Shown here: positions 1 through 13,549 of the stretch, in pieces
How positions within the stretch are numbered: position 1 is the stretch's first letter
Layout: each line of letters starts with the position of its first letter
Source: Phalacrocorax aristotelis
Taxonomy: Eukaryota > Chordata > Aves > Suliformes > Phalacrocoracidae
Length of the DNA stretch: 64,000 bases
Assembly: GCF_949628215.1 (NCBI RefSeq)
Contig: NC_134276.1
Location: 134,106,125 to 134,170,124 of the forward strand
Reading direction: 5' to 3'
Position numbers and translations under genes: made by a program
The notes under the pieces: model-generated
Told to the model about the DNA's origin: nothing
The model's input: only the letters and a program-made list of their open reading frames with translations
Database searches by the model: none

Positions 1-3000
1 ATTTGGTAGATGAAAAACTTTCGTATTCATCATATATTTTAGGCAGCATTTTGAATAAGAAATGGAATTAAACTCAAAATCCTTTCTTTGAATTTTAATA
101 GATTTTATGCTTGAGTGAAGCTGCTGCAAAGATGTTGGCTGTATAAGAATAAAGTAGTTTTTCACATTACCTGCACTGAAAAGGAATCCTTTAGCAAGAA
201 AGCTAACCATTAGCTATAGTTACAGAATAGAAATACATTGATTTGGATCACCATGCCTGATCTAATGGAAAAGAACAAACAGGTTTGTTTTGGGGTTGGG
301 TTTTTTGGTTTGGTTTGTTGTTTTTTTTTTACAAGACCTGAGTTTTTCCATTTTTGACAAATCAAACATTAAGCAGCCCTAGATGAAATACGTCAAATGA
401 AGTGACTATTCTTTCTGTATCTAGAGGATACAGAACTAGTTGCCAAAGGCAACTGTTGGACTGATGGGAACAGGAGAAACCTGAACAGAAGACAGTGAGA
501 CATATTGTCAGTTGATGTATTCTACACAGAATCTGATAATCTCTGGCTTTGATGGATTTTTATGAGGTTGTGAGAAGGCCTGTCTCATTTTAAAACATAA
601 GCAGAACATAACAGTCATGAAAAAATTATTTAATTTCAGAGTTTATTTTTTAGGGGCAAATTCTCAGAGTAAATCTGGAAAAATTATGATCAAAACTTAA
701 TTTGCCTAGTTACACCTAAAGGGAAAATACATTTCCAATGGCATTGAAAGCCAAACATTATTTGGATTATATAATCTCAACCCCTTCTCTTTTTTTCCTG
801 ACAGAATCATAATATTTAACTTACATTTTTTACAGTTAAGGTTTTTACAATTAAAAGTTATATTTTCAGAGATGCACACACAGTCAACAGGAAAAATTCC
901 TTCTGCCAAAAAGCCCATCCCAACATACTTTTCCAAGGAAAGTGATTTTCAATCAATGATATTTTTTTTTCCTCAAAGAAAAAAAGATTTCTCTGATTCA
1001 CATCAGTTAATGCTTGCACATTTGGAGTCACAAAGAGTTACTAACAGCAGTAGTTCTCCATGTAAAAAAGTGCTTAGATTTATGACTGACAGTATATTCT
1101 AGGATTAGACTTTTTAAAGCAAAGGAATACGTAATATGAAAAGGCTACCCTTTTTTAAAGATATACTGAACTTGGCATTATATGAGATGAAAAGCTCTGG
1201 AAACTAGTTTTTGTAGAATCTGAGGCCTCTGACAGAAGAATCGCTGACTATTGCTTTGTCACTTCAAGAGTCTGTAACTCTTCTTGGCCACTACCCTGCT
1301 AGCATCTGTTGTGGGAGTAAGGGTGATGAGAGGGAACATGAGCTGTCATATTAACCAATTCAGTGGAAAACCTTGTAGCTTAGCATTCTCTGCCAAGGAA
1401 AGTGGTTTAGTGTAAAATGTCATGTCATGAACTGGAGAGTTTGAGAAACAGACATGTGTTATCATCTTCTTATTCAGTAGTTGAATGAAAAGTTTCTAGC
1501 AGAATGCAGCTGTGTAATGCTATATACTCCTTTAGAAAGGAAACACTAGAGCTTGCTTATGAAGACCCAGGTTCTTAACTAAGTTGTCACTAGATGCCTC
1601 TTTGCATTGTGAGGTTCTGCAGTAACCTGAAGAAGTAATCTATTATGGTTTGATCTCGCTTCTCCTTTTCCTTAACTGATTATTTTTATGGCATGTAGGT
1701 TAATTAATTTTGTTATTTGCTCGGTGTTCAATAGAGTAGATTGCACTTCTGTTCTTTAAACAGAACTCAGTCAAATAAAGCTGTGATTAATGGTTTTTGA
1801 AAGCTAAGAAATATATACTTGGAGGAGGAACAAGCAGAATGCTTTGAAATTTTTCTTACATTCACTTATGTTTGACAAAGCAGGGTGTATCTAATTTGAT
1901 TAGCTCATTTGCTGTGTTAATAAATAGCTGTTCCTCTGCGGTTATGTGCTTTCTCTTATGGAATGATCTGATGACAATTTGTACTCTTGAAAATACCCAT
2001 AATAAGTGGCATCTGCAAAAGCAAGGTTGTGTACAGTCACCAGTTGTACAAGGCATTCCACTGACAGTGATGCACAAACCATGTTTGTATTCACAGTCCT
2101 CACACAGACTCCAAAAGTATGATTCTCCCCACAAAAAAAAATGCTTTGTCTCAGATATTCTTTAGCATATTTGCTTAAACTATAAACTAAGTTAGTTTTG
2201 GTGCATTGGCCTGTGTTTTCTTTCAGAACGAAGAATTTAAATTTTACCTTGGAATCAAAGACGAAAATTCACAATAATGCTGAAGTTATATTGGGGTTTA
2301 GTTGGGTTTAAAATAGCCAAAGGCATTAATGATTCTTTCTAATACAGAGGATTGAGGGGTCTCAGCAACTGAGAATCTGATAGTCTCCTGTGTACTTTAT
2401 ATTTTGTACCTGTGTACCACAGTCCCATTCTTTCCTGCAACATCCTCAAGAAGACTATGCTGCCTAAGAGCCGTTTTCAGATAGCCATTTCTAGAGCAGA
2501 ACTGCACATTAATTTTTTCTTTTAAATGCCTGTTTACTCGCTCACCTGCAGTCAGTGATGATTTCTGACATGTAAGTAAAATATCATTACATCCTTTCCA
2601 TTTTTTTTCCTTGAAAAGGGAGGAGGTTTTGTCCCAACCTAGAACATTCCATGCTTAAAGTGAGACAGCAGTGACACATGTTACAAGTGCACTGCAAAGC
2701 AGTGTGGGAAGAAAAAGCTCTCTTTAGCACCTAACAGAGAGTGATAGGATTGGCTAAACTTCCTCTGTTTAAATCATAAAGTCAGATCTACAAGTTACAA
2801 GGTTCAAAGACCTGGGAAGAGCCACCACTGATATGTCATCTCACTCCCATGAAAGCATAGACTTTGAGAGAAATTTCATCTATAGCTTTCCAGCTCATTG
2901 GACTAGCATCAGTTGCCAAAACTTTATCATTAGCAGTGGAGTGTAGAACCCTTGGAGTCCAGAATTCTTCTCTGCCGTGTCTGTATTCCCTTTTTGGGGC

Positions 3001-5778
3001 AGATTTTTTCTGCACTGTTCTTATTTAAGAAGCAAATCTCCATTCCAGTGGAGATTAAGACACAGAAAGGAAGTACTGTAATGGTGTGGGAAAGAAACAT
3101 AAGAGGCTCTGAAAAGAAAAACATGATAAAGTTAAGAATCACTAAGGAGTCTCAGTTGCTTAGTTTTCATTACCATGGTTATATTCTTCAGTATCCGTGA
3201 TTGTGTTTTAGGAAAGGGGTTAATGGATTTGGTCAAATTCAAAAGTAAGTCTATTTTATGAGGTGTTGCAAAATATTGATAAAACCAGAAGATATTAAAG
3301 GGAGCTAAAGATATTAGGAATATGTTATGGAATAGGTTTCAGAAAGCATAACTTTAGAGGCAGATATGTGATTGATAGAAAATATTTTTTAAAAGTTCAA
3401 TGGTATTAAATTCAGGAATATTAAAGTAAAGACTTAAAAATCAGACAAATTTTTAAAGGAATAAGCCAGCAAAAAAGGCCTGTGGTATTGAACTTTGGTA
3501 ACACCAGTCTCTCTCTCTCTCCCCGCCACCTCCCTCTCCCCCCCAACCCCAAGCTGACAGAATTGTCCTGTGGGACGTTCTAGACATGTCCTTAAAGACA
3601 GATATTACCTTAAAGGAAGAGAAAGAAGAAATTCTGATGTTTTTGTTTGGAAGGGATTAATTTATTGGGAAAGAATACATGGAGAAATCTATAATTGTCA
3701 GTCTTGGCTAAGGAACTGTTAAAAGGAAGGAGGGAGAGAAGTATCTACAGTTTTTCAAAAAGTATCCAAGTCTTAAATTTATGATTAGTTTTTTCACTCA
3801 CACACATATTGCCATTGAAATTCCCTAGAAAAAAAACACCCAGAAATAAACCCTTTCATATCAGCAAACACAGAGTTCTACTCTCTCTAATGGCAACATC
3901 ATTCTCTAGGGTAGATTTTAATATGACACTTTATAAACAGATTAGACAGATTTCTTCGGATTTGTAAGTTTTATAGGTCAAAATCAGAAAAAGTCAAGAT
4001 AAAGAAGATTCATTTATCATTTTAAAATAGCTACAGATCCTTCATCTCCCCTATGAAGCAAGAGTCCTTATGTAACCGATATTCACTGCCTAAAAGACTA
4101 CATTAAGATGTGTAATCCTCTAGAGGAAGGCTTTTGTAGCCCTGCCTCTGATTAGCTCCAAAGATAGTGATTCCTCAGGAGTGGTGTATTTGAAACCTTC
4201 TGGTGCTGTCTGGAATGTGCTTGTACCTTTAGCTCAAGGGATCTGAGAATCAGGCCCTTCATGCTTCATTAGGATTAGTGCATTTGTCTTTTTTTATTTG
4301 CAATTGACTGTTAAAATCAGTATTTATTTTTGATTGAAGTAGTTCATCTTTAATTTCTGTTCAACGTCAGCCTACCCACACTCATCTGCCTTTGGACCAG
4401 AAATTGTAGCACGTGATAGAGGTTTTGCGTGGAAACAAGGGGAGCTTGGAGAAAGGAAGGGAGCAGGTGCCGACACTGAACAGAAAATACCTAGCAGGTC
4501 TTAAAGAGAAGGGGCAGGGCTGAAGGGAGTGAAAATTGAGCTGCATCAACATTTAGCAATTAAAACCATATCCTACTGGTTTAATTTACTCAAGAAAAAT
4601 ATCATAGTAATACAATTAACACAAATTATACAATTTGGCATGGTACAGCTGTACTTTGCAGTGCATGTGGCATGATGAGCAGAGTTAAATTTTCGTTGCT
4701 TTTGGGAATGTGATGTTCTCTTGTTAAGGTGCAAACTGACTTGTCAACACTTCTGTGGTTGAATTCAGCTATAGTGGTCTGGTATTATTCCCTGGGGTAA
4801 ATATACAGTGATGTTACTTAACACACATTGGCAACAGAACATGCCTAGTTGTGAAAATGCAAGTCCTGAGTTTTAAGATGTCAATATGGAATATCAACTG
4901 CAGGTTGGCAAAAAAACCTCCTAAATCTAAATTAGAGAGATTGGCAGTTTTGGGGTTTTTTTCTGTCATAGGAACTGATTACTCTTTTCACTTGGAAAAC
5001 TTTGAAACTGAAATCTTCTACAACAAAGATCCAAATTTTAAAATATTTTATGTCAAGAAACTAAAGAAGATAAAATATAGTTGATCATATTGGAGTCTCT
5101 CTCTTTGTGAGCCATATTTTAACAGATAATTTCTGTGGTATTCTCTAGCAATTTGTTAGATGACCAGAACAGTTTGAAACATATGTTTCATTCCACTGTC
5201 CATACTTTTCTTTTTATCTACATTCTGCAGTTCACTGTTTGTGGACAGTAAGACAAAAGTGATTTGTTTAATTGGCCTTGTGGTCAGTGGATCTAATGTT
5301 CACTAATGTCTCACTAACAAACCTGTTACATCATTCTTACAGCATGGTAGGTTAGGAGAAGATTAAGCCCATAACATAAACATTATTTTTTTTAAGCTTC
5401 AGTTCGGAAGAATGTCATCAGGAAGAATGCTTAGCATATAAATTAAATGGGACCAAAACCTGATGTTAAAAGTGTGTACTTAATGGGTTTTTTGTTGTGT
5501 TTTTTTTTTTATCCCATATATTTAGAAATTCATTCACATACATGCTTAATAATTAACTATTTTCGGGTTTTTTTTAATTTCTCTTTCATAAATGCCATTT
5601 GTCTAGAGTAGGGTCTACCAAATAGGACTCTGTGCCACACTAGGCTCAATGGACTAGTGCTCTTCTCTCACAAATGTATGATGCAAGTAAGAAAATTTTG
5701 AGCTTGAAGACACTAATATTTGTTATATAACAAGAAGATTCAGTGAAACAAAGAAGCACTTAGCAGCTAATGATGTAT
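1..5778. other. AT-rich intergenic DNA, no gene seen
   Basis: Every open frame here is under 100 codons, shows no recognisable domain and has no splice-site context I could tie to a protein. The base composition is that of ordinary avian intergenic DNA. The only structured element I see is a CT-rich run at 3507-3550. If the window's single gene is PRMT8, this lies well upstream of its promoter. Confidence 0.6.
3507..3550. repeat. CT/C-rich low-complexity tract
   Basis: A (CT)n run grades into C-rich sequence with several C homopolymers. It is simple sequence with no sign of a larger repeat unit. Confidence 0.85.
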
Positions 5779-6298
5779 GAATCATAGAACCACAAAAGCA
5801 ATGAATGGAATGAACCTCAGAGGTCTCCACCCCCATTTCATTATTGGTGTGGGACTGTTGGCAATGACTGGCTTTGCATACCTGAATCTTGAAAATGGTC
5901 AGGGATGGAGATTACCCAGCCTCTCTGGGTGACATCTTCCAGTGCTGTCCCACTCAAGGAAGGTTTTTGTTTCCTCTGAGATCAAACCAGCATTTCCCAA
6001 GTTTTGGGAAATTCCCAAGCAATTTTTAGCACTTTGGTCCTTATTTTATCATCTACCCTAGCTCTAAAGAGTTTTGCTCTGTAATTCTTATAACCTACCC
6101 TTCATGTAATTATAAGTAAACTTAACTCCACTGTAAGATGGGCTCTAACACCCCTAGCCATTATGTTAACCTTCCACTAGAACGATCCAGTTTCTCCAAG
6201 AAAAATGCATCCATCTTGGATTGGAGGGAGAGGAGAGAAACTGGATACAGAATTTCAAGTGTATCCTCACCAGCATTTAGTGTACAGGGATGGAAGAA
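5779..6298 (-). mobile_element. Old CR1 LINE 3' fragment, antisense
   Basis: Read on the minus strand, this has the CR1 3' end. The tail ATCATAGAACCA lies at the left edge, then the 3' UTR motif equivalent to GACCTCTGGAGGTC. Farther right comes the reverse-transcriptase C-terminal region, seen as the antisense of 'gatgcagaattccaggtgtg...ctcaccagc' near 6240-6290. It is heavily diverged, with many stops and indels, so it is an old 5'-truncated copy. It abuts the minisatellite, and the right boundary is approximate. Confidence 0.75.
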
Positions 6299-8340
6299 CA
6301 GGCCAACTCCCCTTGAGCCTGCCTGGCCTGTTCCTTTCAAGGCCACCTGATCTCCTTAGCCTGGCAGGGAGGACACTCCCCTTCATGGTCAGTCTGCTTC
6401 CAGGGCCTGGCTGGGAGGCTTGCTGCCCTTGAGGCCACCCTTCCTTTAGGACCTAATGGGGAGGCCCTATCCCCTCAAAGATACCCTGTGTCCAGGGTTC
6501 AGTGGGCTGATGTAATGCCCTGCTCCCCTCAGAGCTGCCCCATCTCTAGGACCAGGTGTAATCCTTTTGAGACCACTGAACCTGTGGGGCCAAGTGTGGT
6601 GCTGGTAGGCCCTGGCCAGCAGATGTAGTTCCCATCTACCCTTGAGACCGCCCCACATCTGGGATCAGGAAGGCCAGTGTGGCACCCTTCTGCCCTCAAG
6701 GTTGCAGCACCTCCTGGCCATGGAAGCTTGGCATGGTGCTCTGCTGCCCTCTGGGCCACTTTGCCTCTGGGACCGAGTGGCCTGTTGTGCTTCTCTCCCC
6801 TCAAGGCTGCTGTACAGTCTAAGCACTGTGGGCCAGCATAGTGCTCTGCTCCCATTCAGGCCATCCTGCCTGTGAGGTCTGGAAGGCTATGGTTGTACCC
6901 TGCTCCCTTCAAGGCTGTTGTGCCTCTGGGACCAGGCAGAGCAGCATGTTGCCCCTCTCCCACTGAGGTCACTGTACCTCCTGGGCACAGTAAGCCAGCA
7001 TGGTTTTGCTCCCCTAGAGGCCACTCTGCCTCCTGGGCCTGGCAGAGAGGTTTGGTCCTCTCAGGCTACCCCACCTCCAGGGCTCAGCATTGTGCCCTGC
7101 TTCCTTCTAGGCTGCCCTGCTTCTGGTATCTGGCAAGGAGACCTGGTCCCCTTGAGGCTGCCCCACCTCTGGGGGGTGCACCTTGGCTCCTTTCAAGGCC
7201 ATCCCACCTCTTCACCATGGTGGGTTGGTGTAGAGCCTTGCTCTGTTCCTGGACACCCTGACTTCAGACCTCAAGGATGCCCCACCTCTGGGGCATGGGA
7301 GGCTGGTGTGGTTCCTCAATCCTCTCAAGGCAACCTTGCCTCTGTGCCCTGGTGGTGATGCCAGCTCCCCTCTCGTACACTCTGCCTCTGGCATGGTGCC
7401 CCACTCCCATCAAGGTTGCCCTACCTTGGCATCTGCTGAAGAGGGCACTTGTGTCAAGGACACCCCAGCTCCTGGATTATGCCCAGCACCCTCTATGCTT
7501 TCCTGCCTCTGGGGCCTGGCTCTCTGAGGCCACCCAGTGTCCTTGTCCTGGCAGGGGGACTTCCAAGGCATGGTGTTGTGTCCCACTCCCCTCAAGGTTG
7601 CTCTGCCTTGGGGCCTAGTGGGCCTCCATGGTGCCCTGCTTCCCTTCAGGTTGCTCTGCCTCCAGGGCCCAGTGAAGAGGGCTGCTCCCCTTGAGGCCAC
7701 CTGGTGTACCCAGCCTGGCAGGGGACCTGGTCCCTTCTTAGCTGTCCTACCTTTAGGGTCTGGTAGGCTGGAGTGATGTCCCACTCCCTTTGAGGTTGCC
7801 CTGCCTCGAGGTCCATCAGAGAGGACCTGTTGTCATCCAGGGCACTCCAGGCTGCCCCACTCCCAGGGTCTAGCAAGGAGGCCTGCTTCTCTCAAGGCTG
7901 CTCTGCTTCTAGGGCCTGACATTAAGGTCTGTTCTCAAGGCTGCCTGGTCATCAGCTTGGCTCAAGAAAATGCCCTGCTTCCCTTGAGGCTGCCTTGCAG
8001 CCGGGGCCTGTTGTGGTGCTCTACTCCCCTTGATGTGACCCCATCTCTGGGGCCAAACAGGGAGGCCTGTGCCCCTTGAAGCTGTCCTGGCCTGGCTGGT
8101 GGGCCAATTCCCTTTGAGACTACCTTGTCTTCAGGGCCTTGACTGGTGCTCCACTCCCCTTGAGACCACCTCTCCTCTTGAGCCCAGTGTGGTGCCCCAC
8201 TTCCCGTAAGGTCATCCCTCCTCTGGAGCCCACCAGGCTGGTGTGGTTCACCAGTCCCCCACACCTCCTAGGCCTGGCAGGCCAGCATCATGTTCCACTC
8301 TTCTTGAGGCTGTCTTGCCTCCAGGGGCCAGCTCTGAAGT
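6299..8340. repeat. Degenerate GC-rich minisatellite, about 2 kb
   Basis: A theme recurs throughout: C-rich 'ctcccctcaaggctgcc', then 'cacctctggggcct', then 'ggcagggaggcctg', then a new start. Marker-to-marker spacing varies between roughly 45 and 60 bp, so I estimate 35-45 units. Units are diverged from each other, so this is an old array. It is GC-rich yet contains very few CpG dinucleotides, as expected of long-methylated DNA. Because stop codons are rare in such sequence, several 75-145 codon frames are open here on both strands. They are composition artefacts, not genes. Confidence 0.85.
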
Positions 8341-9564
8341 TCCTTTCAGCTGGAATCACTATGCTCCATTCCTTAACTGTCCCTTCAAGATACTGTAAGT
8401 TGCAGATTCAGTAAGTCACTACTACATTTAGTAATACAGAGTAGTGGTAGATAAAACAAGTAATAGTTCTAAGAATAACTGTAGAGTAGGAGTGTCATTA
8501 GAGGTAGGACCACCAAACCCTTAGTCAACTTGAGTCAACTCAACAGAGCATTGGGTGCTCACTACAGCCCCTGGAATCTCTGACAGGGAAAGCCAGCAAC
8601 CCATCAAAGACCCAGCTCTACAAGGCCAGAGAAGAACAGTGGCTCCTGTGAAATGGACACCCTGTCCTGTGCCAGCCACAAGAAGGACATTAGCCCCACT
8701 GTTCAGGTGTGAAAACCATCAAGATATGTCATCAGGAGCAACTCTCTGATCACATTTTCAAACTGAGGGAGTGTTTATTGCCTGAGGGTGTTGTATACAA
8801 TAGGGGATGCAGGGGAAGAGAACTTTGGAATTGCACAAAACATGTTATTGGTTGTTTAGAAGAGGAACCAAAGGTGAGGAAAGGGCGGCTTTAGAGACAC
8901 AGCTTCCCGTGTCTTCTGTTTATTCCTAGGGTATTGATAGAGTAATTGCTTTCCTCTCAGCCTCTGTTTTGGTATACTAAACACGCTGAACATTTTCAGT
9001 CTCCTTTTGTGCAATAATGATCACTGATCTCTACATTATTTTGTAATAGCTGCCATATCCTTGAAGATATCAACCCTCTCTTTCACACCTGTCTAATATC
9101 TCATATTGACTTTTATCCTCAGAAATATCTGTACTTTTATTAGGTATGATTCCATATTTGGCTCCTGAAAGTATACTAGTGGTCATGGGTTTTTTTTAAG
9201 GCATAAGATGCAAGATAAACTCCCTGGTGGTCAGTAATCTCAATGACATAGCAGTTGTCCTCACCACGACAGAAGTATAATTTTCAGATTGCTTCTGAAT
9301 AAAGCAACAACTTTGCCTTTCTACCTGCTAGCTGAACCTAGTCTTCAGTTTAGTTGTATGTGTCTACTTAGAAATATATGGCTTGCTTACAGACTTCTAG
9401 GCTCCCAGAATGTATACTATGCTCCAGTTCTCAGTCAGTGAAGGAACACTTTAAATGAAATGAACTCTATTCAAGAAAATTATTAATGGTTTTTATTAAC
9501 TTAAAAAAAAATCTATCAACATTTAACATCAGAAATCTAGTTCAAAAAGAAACTACCCTAAGAG
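8341..9564. other. No gene or clear repeat seen
   Basis: AT-rich sequence between the minisatellite and an antisense LTR. The open frames at 8555-8749 and 8709-8894 are short, overlap each other and show no recognisable motif. Confidence 0.5.
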
Positions 9565-10270
9565 TGAGGCGCAGAAACAAACTCTACAACTCATGGAGAG
9601 TTATAAAGCAGGTATGTTTATTGCAGCACTGGGTGCAAGGGGGATGATGGACAAAGCTTATATTGCTCAATTATATACAGATGCATTAGATTTCTTGGAA
9701 CTAATTATAATACTTGCATCTTAATTACCCATTCATTAAGTCCCTTCTTCCACATATGGTCATGAGTTGGCCCATCCAGTACTCTTGTCACAGTGTATTG
9801 CAAGGTGTGTTGGTTTCAACTGGTGTTCTGACTCTTATCTAGATGGAGATGTCCTTAGTTCCTTTTGTCTTGGTTTGACTGGCTCCTGCTGCTACGTTGT
9901 TTGCATCCCTCCAGGACATTCCCCATCAGGCTTGCAAAGATTATGTGCTTGAGTGCATTCTTGCCTGAGGCCCCTTACAACAGTGGCAGTCGTGAAGGCT
10001 GTTGCATGTTTGTCCTGGGTGCTTCTGAGTGGAACCTCAGGGAGTTTGGTAGTTCTGCAGTGTAACTTTGTTTAGGTGCTTCTTGTCTTGAAGCCTTTCT
10101 GACTCCCCCAAAGCAACAAGTTTTAGTCATCGAGCAGGTTTGTTCCTGTTATCTTACAGCCCAAGGCTACCTCATTATCCTGGCTAACATTTGTTGAGCT
10201 ACACTAGATTGCATTAGTAATGTTTAACTATTTATTCCCTGAATCAGGACCATCCAACAGGCCAGGCCAT
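9565..10270 (-). mobile_element. Endogenous retrovirus LTR, antisense (copy A)
   Basis: On the minus strand this reads as an LTR. It has a TATATAA promoter box near 9672-9680 followed by GAGCAATATAAGCTTTGTC, then a polyadenylation signal AATAAA at about 9617-9622, and it ends near 9565. It is closely similar to copy C (51419-52207) over long stretches, for example 9790-10015 against about 51785-52015. It is also more distantly similar to copy B (49192-50042) and to the sense LTR at 50779-51035. It lacks a ~110-bp block and a ~70-bp block that copy C has. No internal retroviral genes are beside it, so it is a solo LTR. The right end is uncertain and may extend to about 10440. Confidence 0.75.
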
Positions 10271-12998
10271 AATATTATTCCTGTTCCACTTGCTTGGTCT
10301 CACCGAAGCAGCTATAAATGGTGCCTTAGACCAGAGTTCTCTTCTGTACAGGGAGCCTCCAGCAGGCTCAAGGTCTCTTGGAAAACAGTGACATTTAATA
10401 CCATGTACGTTCTTGTGGTACCTAGTCTGTGACCAAGGGCCTGAGGGAGGTTTCAGGAGCTGTAAACAGTCTGAAGGGCTATAGAAGGTCCCTCAAATTA
10501 TACAAGTGAAGTGAATAAAAGACAACATATCCTCAAGCATTCCGAGTTTTCCCCAAACACCACAAAACTGGGGACAGTATGAAGGCATGGGGGTATGCTT
10601 AGAGATGTCTTCTCTTGCATGGATATTTGGATGTCTGTTTAAGTTTTGGAAAATAAATGTAATAATCTAAAAAAAAAGAAAGCTGAGATTTAGACATGGA
10701 GTTCTTGGTTATGCAGAATGTTACTGGTGGAGTCATAATGATATAAATAATTAGCAGAAATGCATAAATACAATGAACTTCAGCATTTCAGTATTACAGC
10801 TGCAGGAACACTTGGGATGTAAATTCCAGGCAGTTTAAAACTCCTCTTTCTTATCCCTCCTGAGGTGCTATTCCCACACCTTCCCCTAGTGATGCTCATA
10901 TGGTAATTCCTTTCAAAGAGCTAATTTTACCAGAAACCTCACCGTCCTTCATTCTGAAATAAGTCAGTCCTCAGATGGTAGAATTATCTCAGTGACCATG
11001 TACAGAAACCTACTGGCATATTCAGAATAATATTGGAGTCTTTACTGAAATTGCTGGTACAGGCATTAAGAAATCACTACCTCCACCATAAACACAGGAT
11101 TGAAGCTGTGGGTTTAGTCATGTTTTTCTTAGTGCTAAAGGCAAAATTTCTATACCTTGCCCTTTGGACCTACCCTCCTACAGCCCCAACGTTGTGCTAG
11201 TTCAGCTCTTTTTTCAGCTATACAATAAATTAATTTAGTAAATGAGATGGAATAACAGTAAACACTACAGCACAATGTCACACCCACTAAAAATATTTTA
11301 AAAAGAAAGACTGGTTTTGTAATTCTAATCAGTGCCCTGGTCTGCGTCAACCTGCATCCACACAGACAAGTGGGCTAGCAAACAAAAAAGACAACGATGG
11401 ACAACCAGCCTTGCTGCTGAGAAAATTGCCTTTTTGTGCTGCATCTTGAGCTCAGCAAATCATTTCATTCACTGGTTCACATAAACGCCCATTAGAGGAC
11501 CATAATTTCTATAACTACCAGCTTCAGCAAATTTTTGGTTCTGATATCTAGGGATTAAAACCTCTGCTCCTCTAATAATCTCCTGAGCCATTGTTCCACT
11601 GTGGCATGCACACTCGAATTGACCATTGTGTTGTTGAAGTAGGAGCCTCTATGGAAATAATTGTATGTCTTTCTGGAAGACAGACCTTCCCTACAAAGCC
11701 AGTACAAATCTACCCCAAAAAGTTTGCATATTTTTGCAAAAACAAAACAAAAAACCCAACTTGCCACTTTCTCCACAACACAATGCATGGGATTTTGTTT
11801 CACTTTAGATCAGGGCATTTAGAGCAGGACATTCATTAATTATTGTGCAATAATTGGATCAACATGAAGGAGTTTGGGAATTTATTGCCCTTGTGAGTGG
11901 TTACTGATGCATAAAATACTACAACATTACAGAGCAGTGATATTTCTGTTTCCCCTGTCCTTGCTGTCAGTGTTCTGGAGGAGCAGACTGTTAAGACACA
12001 CGTTCTGGCCATGTGAGGTTGGTCCCAGGTGTCCCTGGAGGTGCTCGAGAGTTAGGCATTCCAGAAGGTAAGAGTTCTCCCCTTCATGCTGAGGTGGATG
12101 AGCAACTTCTGGATTTCTAACTTTATGATTGGTGGAATGCTCTGAGGTGTTATATGTTGATTAGCGTAGCAAATATCCTTGAATAGTTAAGTCCTATTAT
12201 TTCTGCCAATTACATGTGTTTTCGTAACACCTGCCTAGCTGCACTTTAAATAGTACAAGTAACACCCCTAACAACTCCATAGCAGTAGACCAAATGTCAA
12301 TCTCTGGGTCTCCAACACCAATTTAATTATTCTAGTCATGCCAGCTCAGTAGGTGTTTACCTCTCTGTAAGGAAGTTTTCTTCTGAGCCAAAGTCCCAGT
12401 TTCTCATGGGGTTTTGGCCCCACACATTTCCCCCTCAGTCAATGAACATTCTAATGGAGGTGATGTACATGAGAAAGGGTGTTACAGCCACTCATAAGAT
12501 AGAATTTTTGTTAAAAAATACTGATTTCTTGGGATTGTTTGCGTAAGATAATGTTCACATAGGAAATCAAATCTCTCAAACAGGTTGGCCAGCTGGTGTC
12601 TGGACAGTGACACTCTAAGTCTCTGTTGTGTCTTTGCAAAGGCATCTTCAGCTGAATCAGATGAGACTCACTAAACTGCTGCTCTGCTGAATTCTTGTAA
12701 CACAGCTGGCGCACGGTCTTCTGTGTGTAAACCTAGTTTACATGTCTTAAGTGTTATGAGTGACTGTTTCTGTATCTCCGAGAACAGTTCTAATGACTAG
12801 TTACAAATATCTATGTACAGTTTGGTCAATTCTGCAGCAGCAGCTACCTGGGGACATCTCTGAGACAATATCATACTAAATAGAGCCTGTCAATTGGCTT
12901 ATACACAGCAGAAACTGCTTGGGGATATCTCCAGGACTGCCTGAAATTCCTGTTTGGAGAGCTTCTGCAATGGTTTGTCAAATACTTTGTTGTGAAGT
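10271..12998. other. No gene seen; weak ~72-bp repeats at the right edge
   Basis: No coding exon or known element is recognisable, and the two opposing 82-codon frames near 11555-11839 are mirror images in non-coding sequence. Near the right end a motif of the form 'agcagnaactncntggggayatctc' occurs around 12838 and again around 12910. A weaker third copy lies across the neighbouring solo LTR at about 13622, which suggests a degenerate tandem repeat that the LTR split. Confidence 0.45.
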
Positions 12999-13549
12999 TG
13001 TCCTGGTTTCAGCTGGAAAAAGTTATTTTTCCTCCTACTAGCTGGTGTAGTGCTGCGTTTTAGATTTAGTATGAGAATAATGTTGCTAACACACTGATGG
13101 TTTAATTGTTGCTAAGTAGTGCTTACACTAGTCAAGGACTTTGCAGCTTCCCATCCTCTGCCAGGTGCACAAGAAGCTGGGAAGAAGCACAGCCAGGACA
13201 GCTGACCCAAACTGACCAAAGGGCTATTCCATACCATATGATGTCATGCTCAGTGTATAAGCTGAAGGGAGTTGGCTGGAGGGCAGTGATCGCTCTTCAG
13301 GGACAGGCTGGGCATTGGTTGGCAGCTGGTGACCAATTGTATCGTGCATCACTTGCTTTATTTATTATTTTTTGTTATTATTATTACTACTATTCTAATT
13401 TTATTTCAATTATTAAACTGTTCTCATCTTAACCCACGAGTTTTCTCACCTTTATTCTTCCGATCCTCTCCCCCATCCCACTGGGGTGGGGAGTGAGTGA
13501 GTGAGTGGCTGTGTGGTGCTTCGTCACTGGCTAGGGTTAAACCACGACA
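12999..13549 (+). mobile_element. Solo LTR of an avian ERV (ERVL-type termini)
   Basis: It begins TGTCCTGGTTTC and ends ACCACGACA, termini I recognise from a very common avian LTR family. The length of 551 bp fits a complete LTR. Internal marks are in the expected order: a TATA-like GTATAAGC near 13255, an AT-rich ATTATT-type tract at 13355-13400, and a C-rich stretch near the 3' end. The flanks carry a short apparent target duplication, GAAGT at 12994-12998 and GAAGG at 13550-13554 (4 of 5 identical). No internal retroviral sequence is present, so this is the product of LTR-LTR recombination. Confidence 0.9.

Noticed and set aside
6529-7784. Several 75-146 codon open frames on both strands in the GC-rich array
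   Set aside because: They lie wholly in the degenerate minisatellite, overlap one another in several frames, and exist only because stop codons are rare in that composition.
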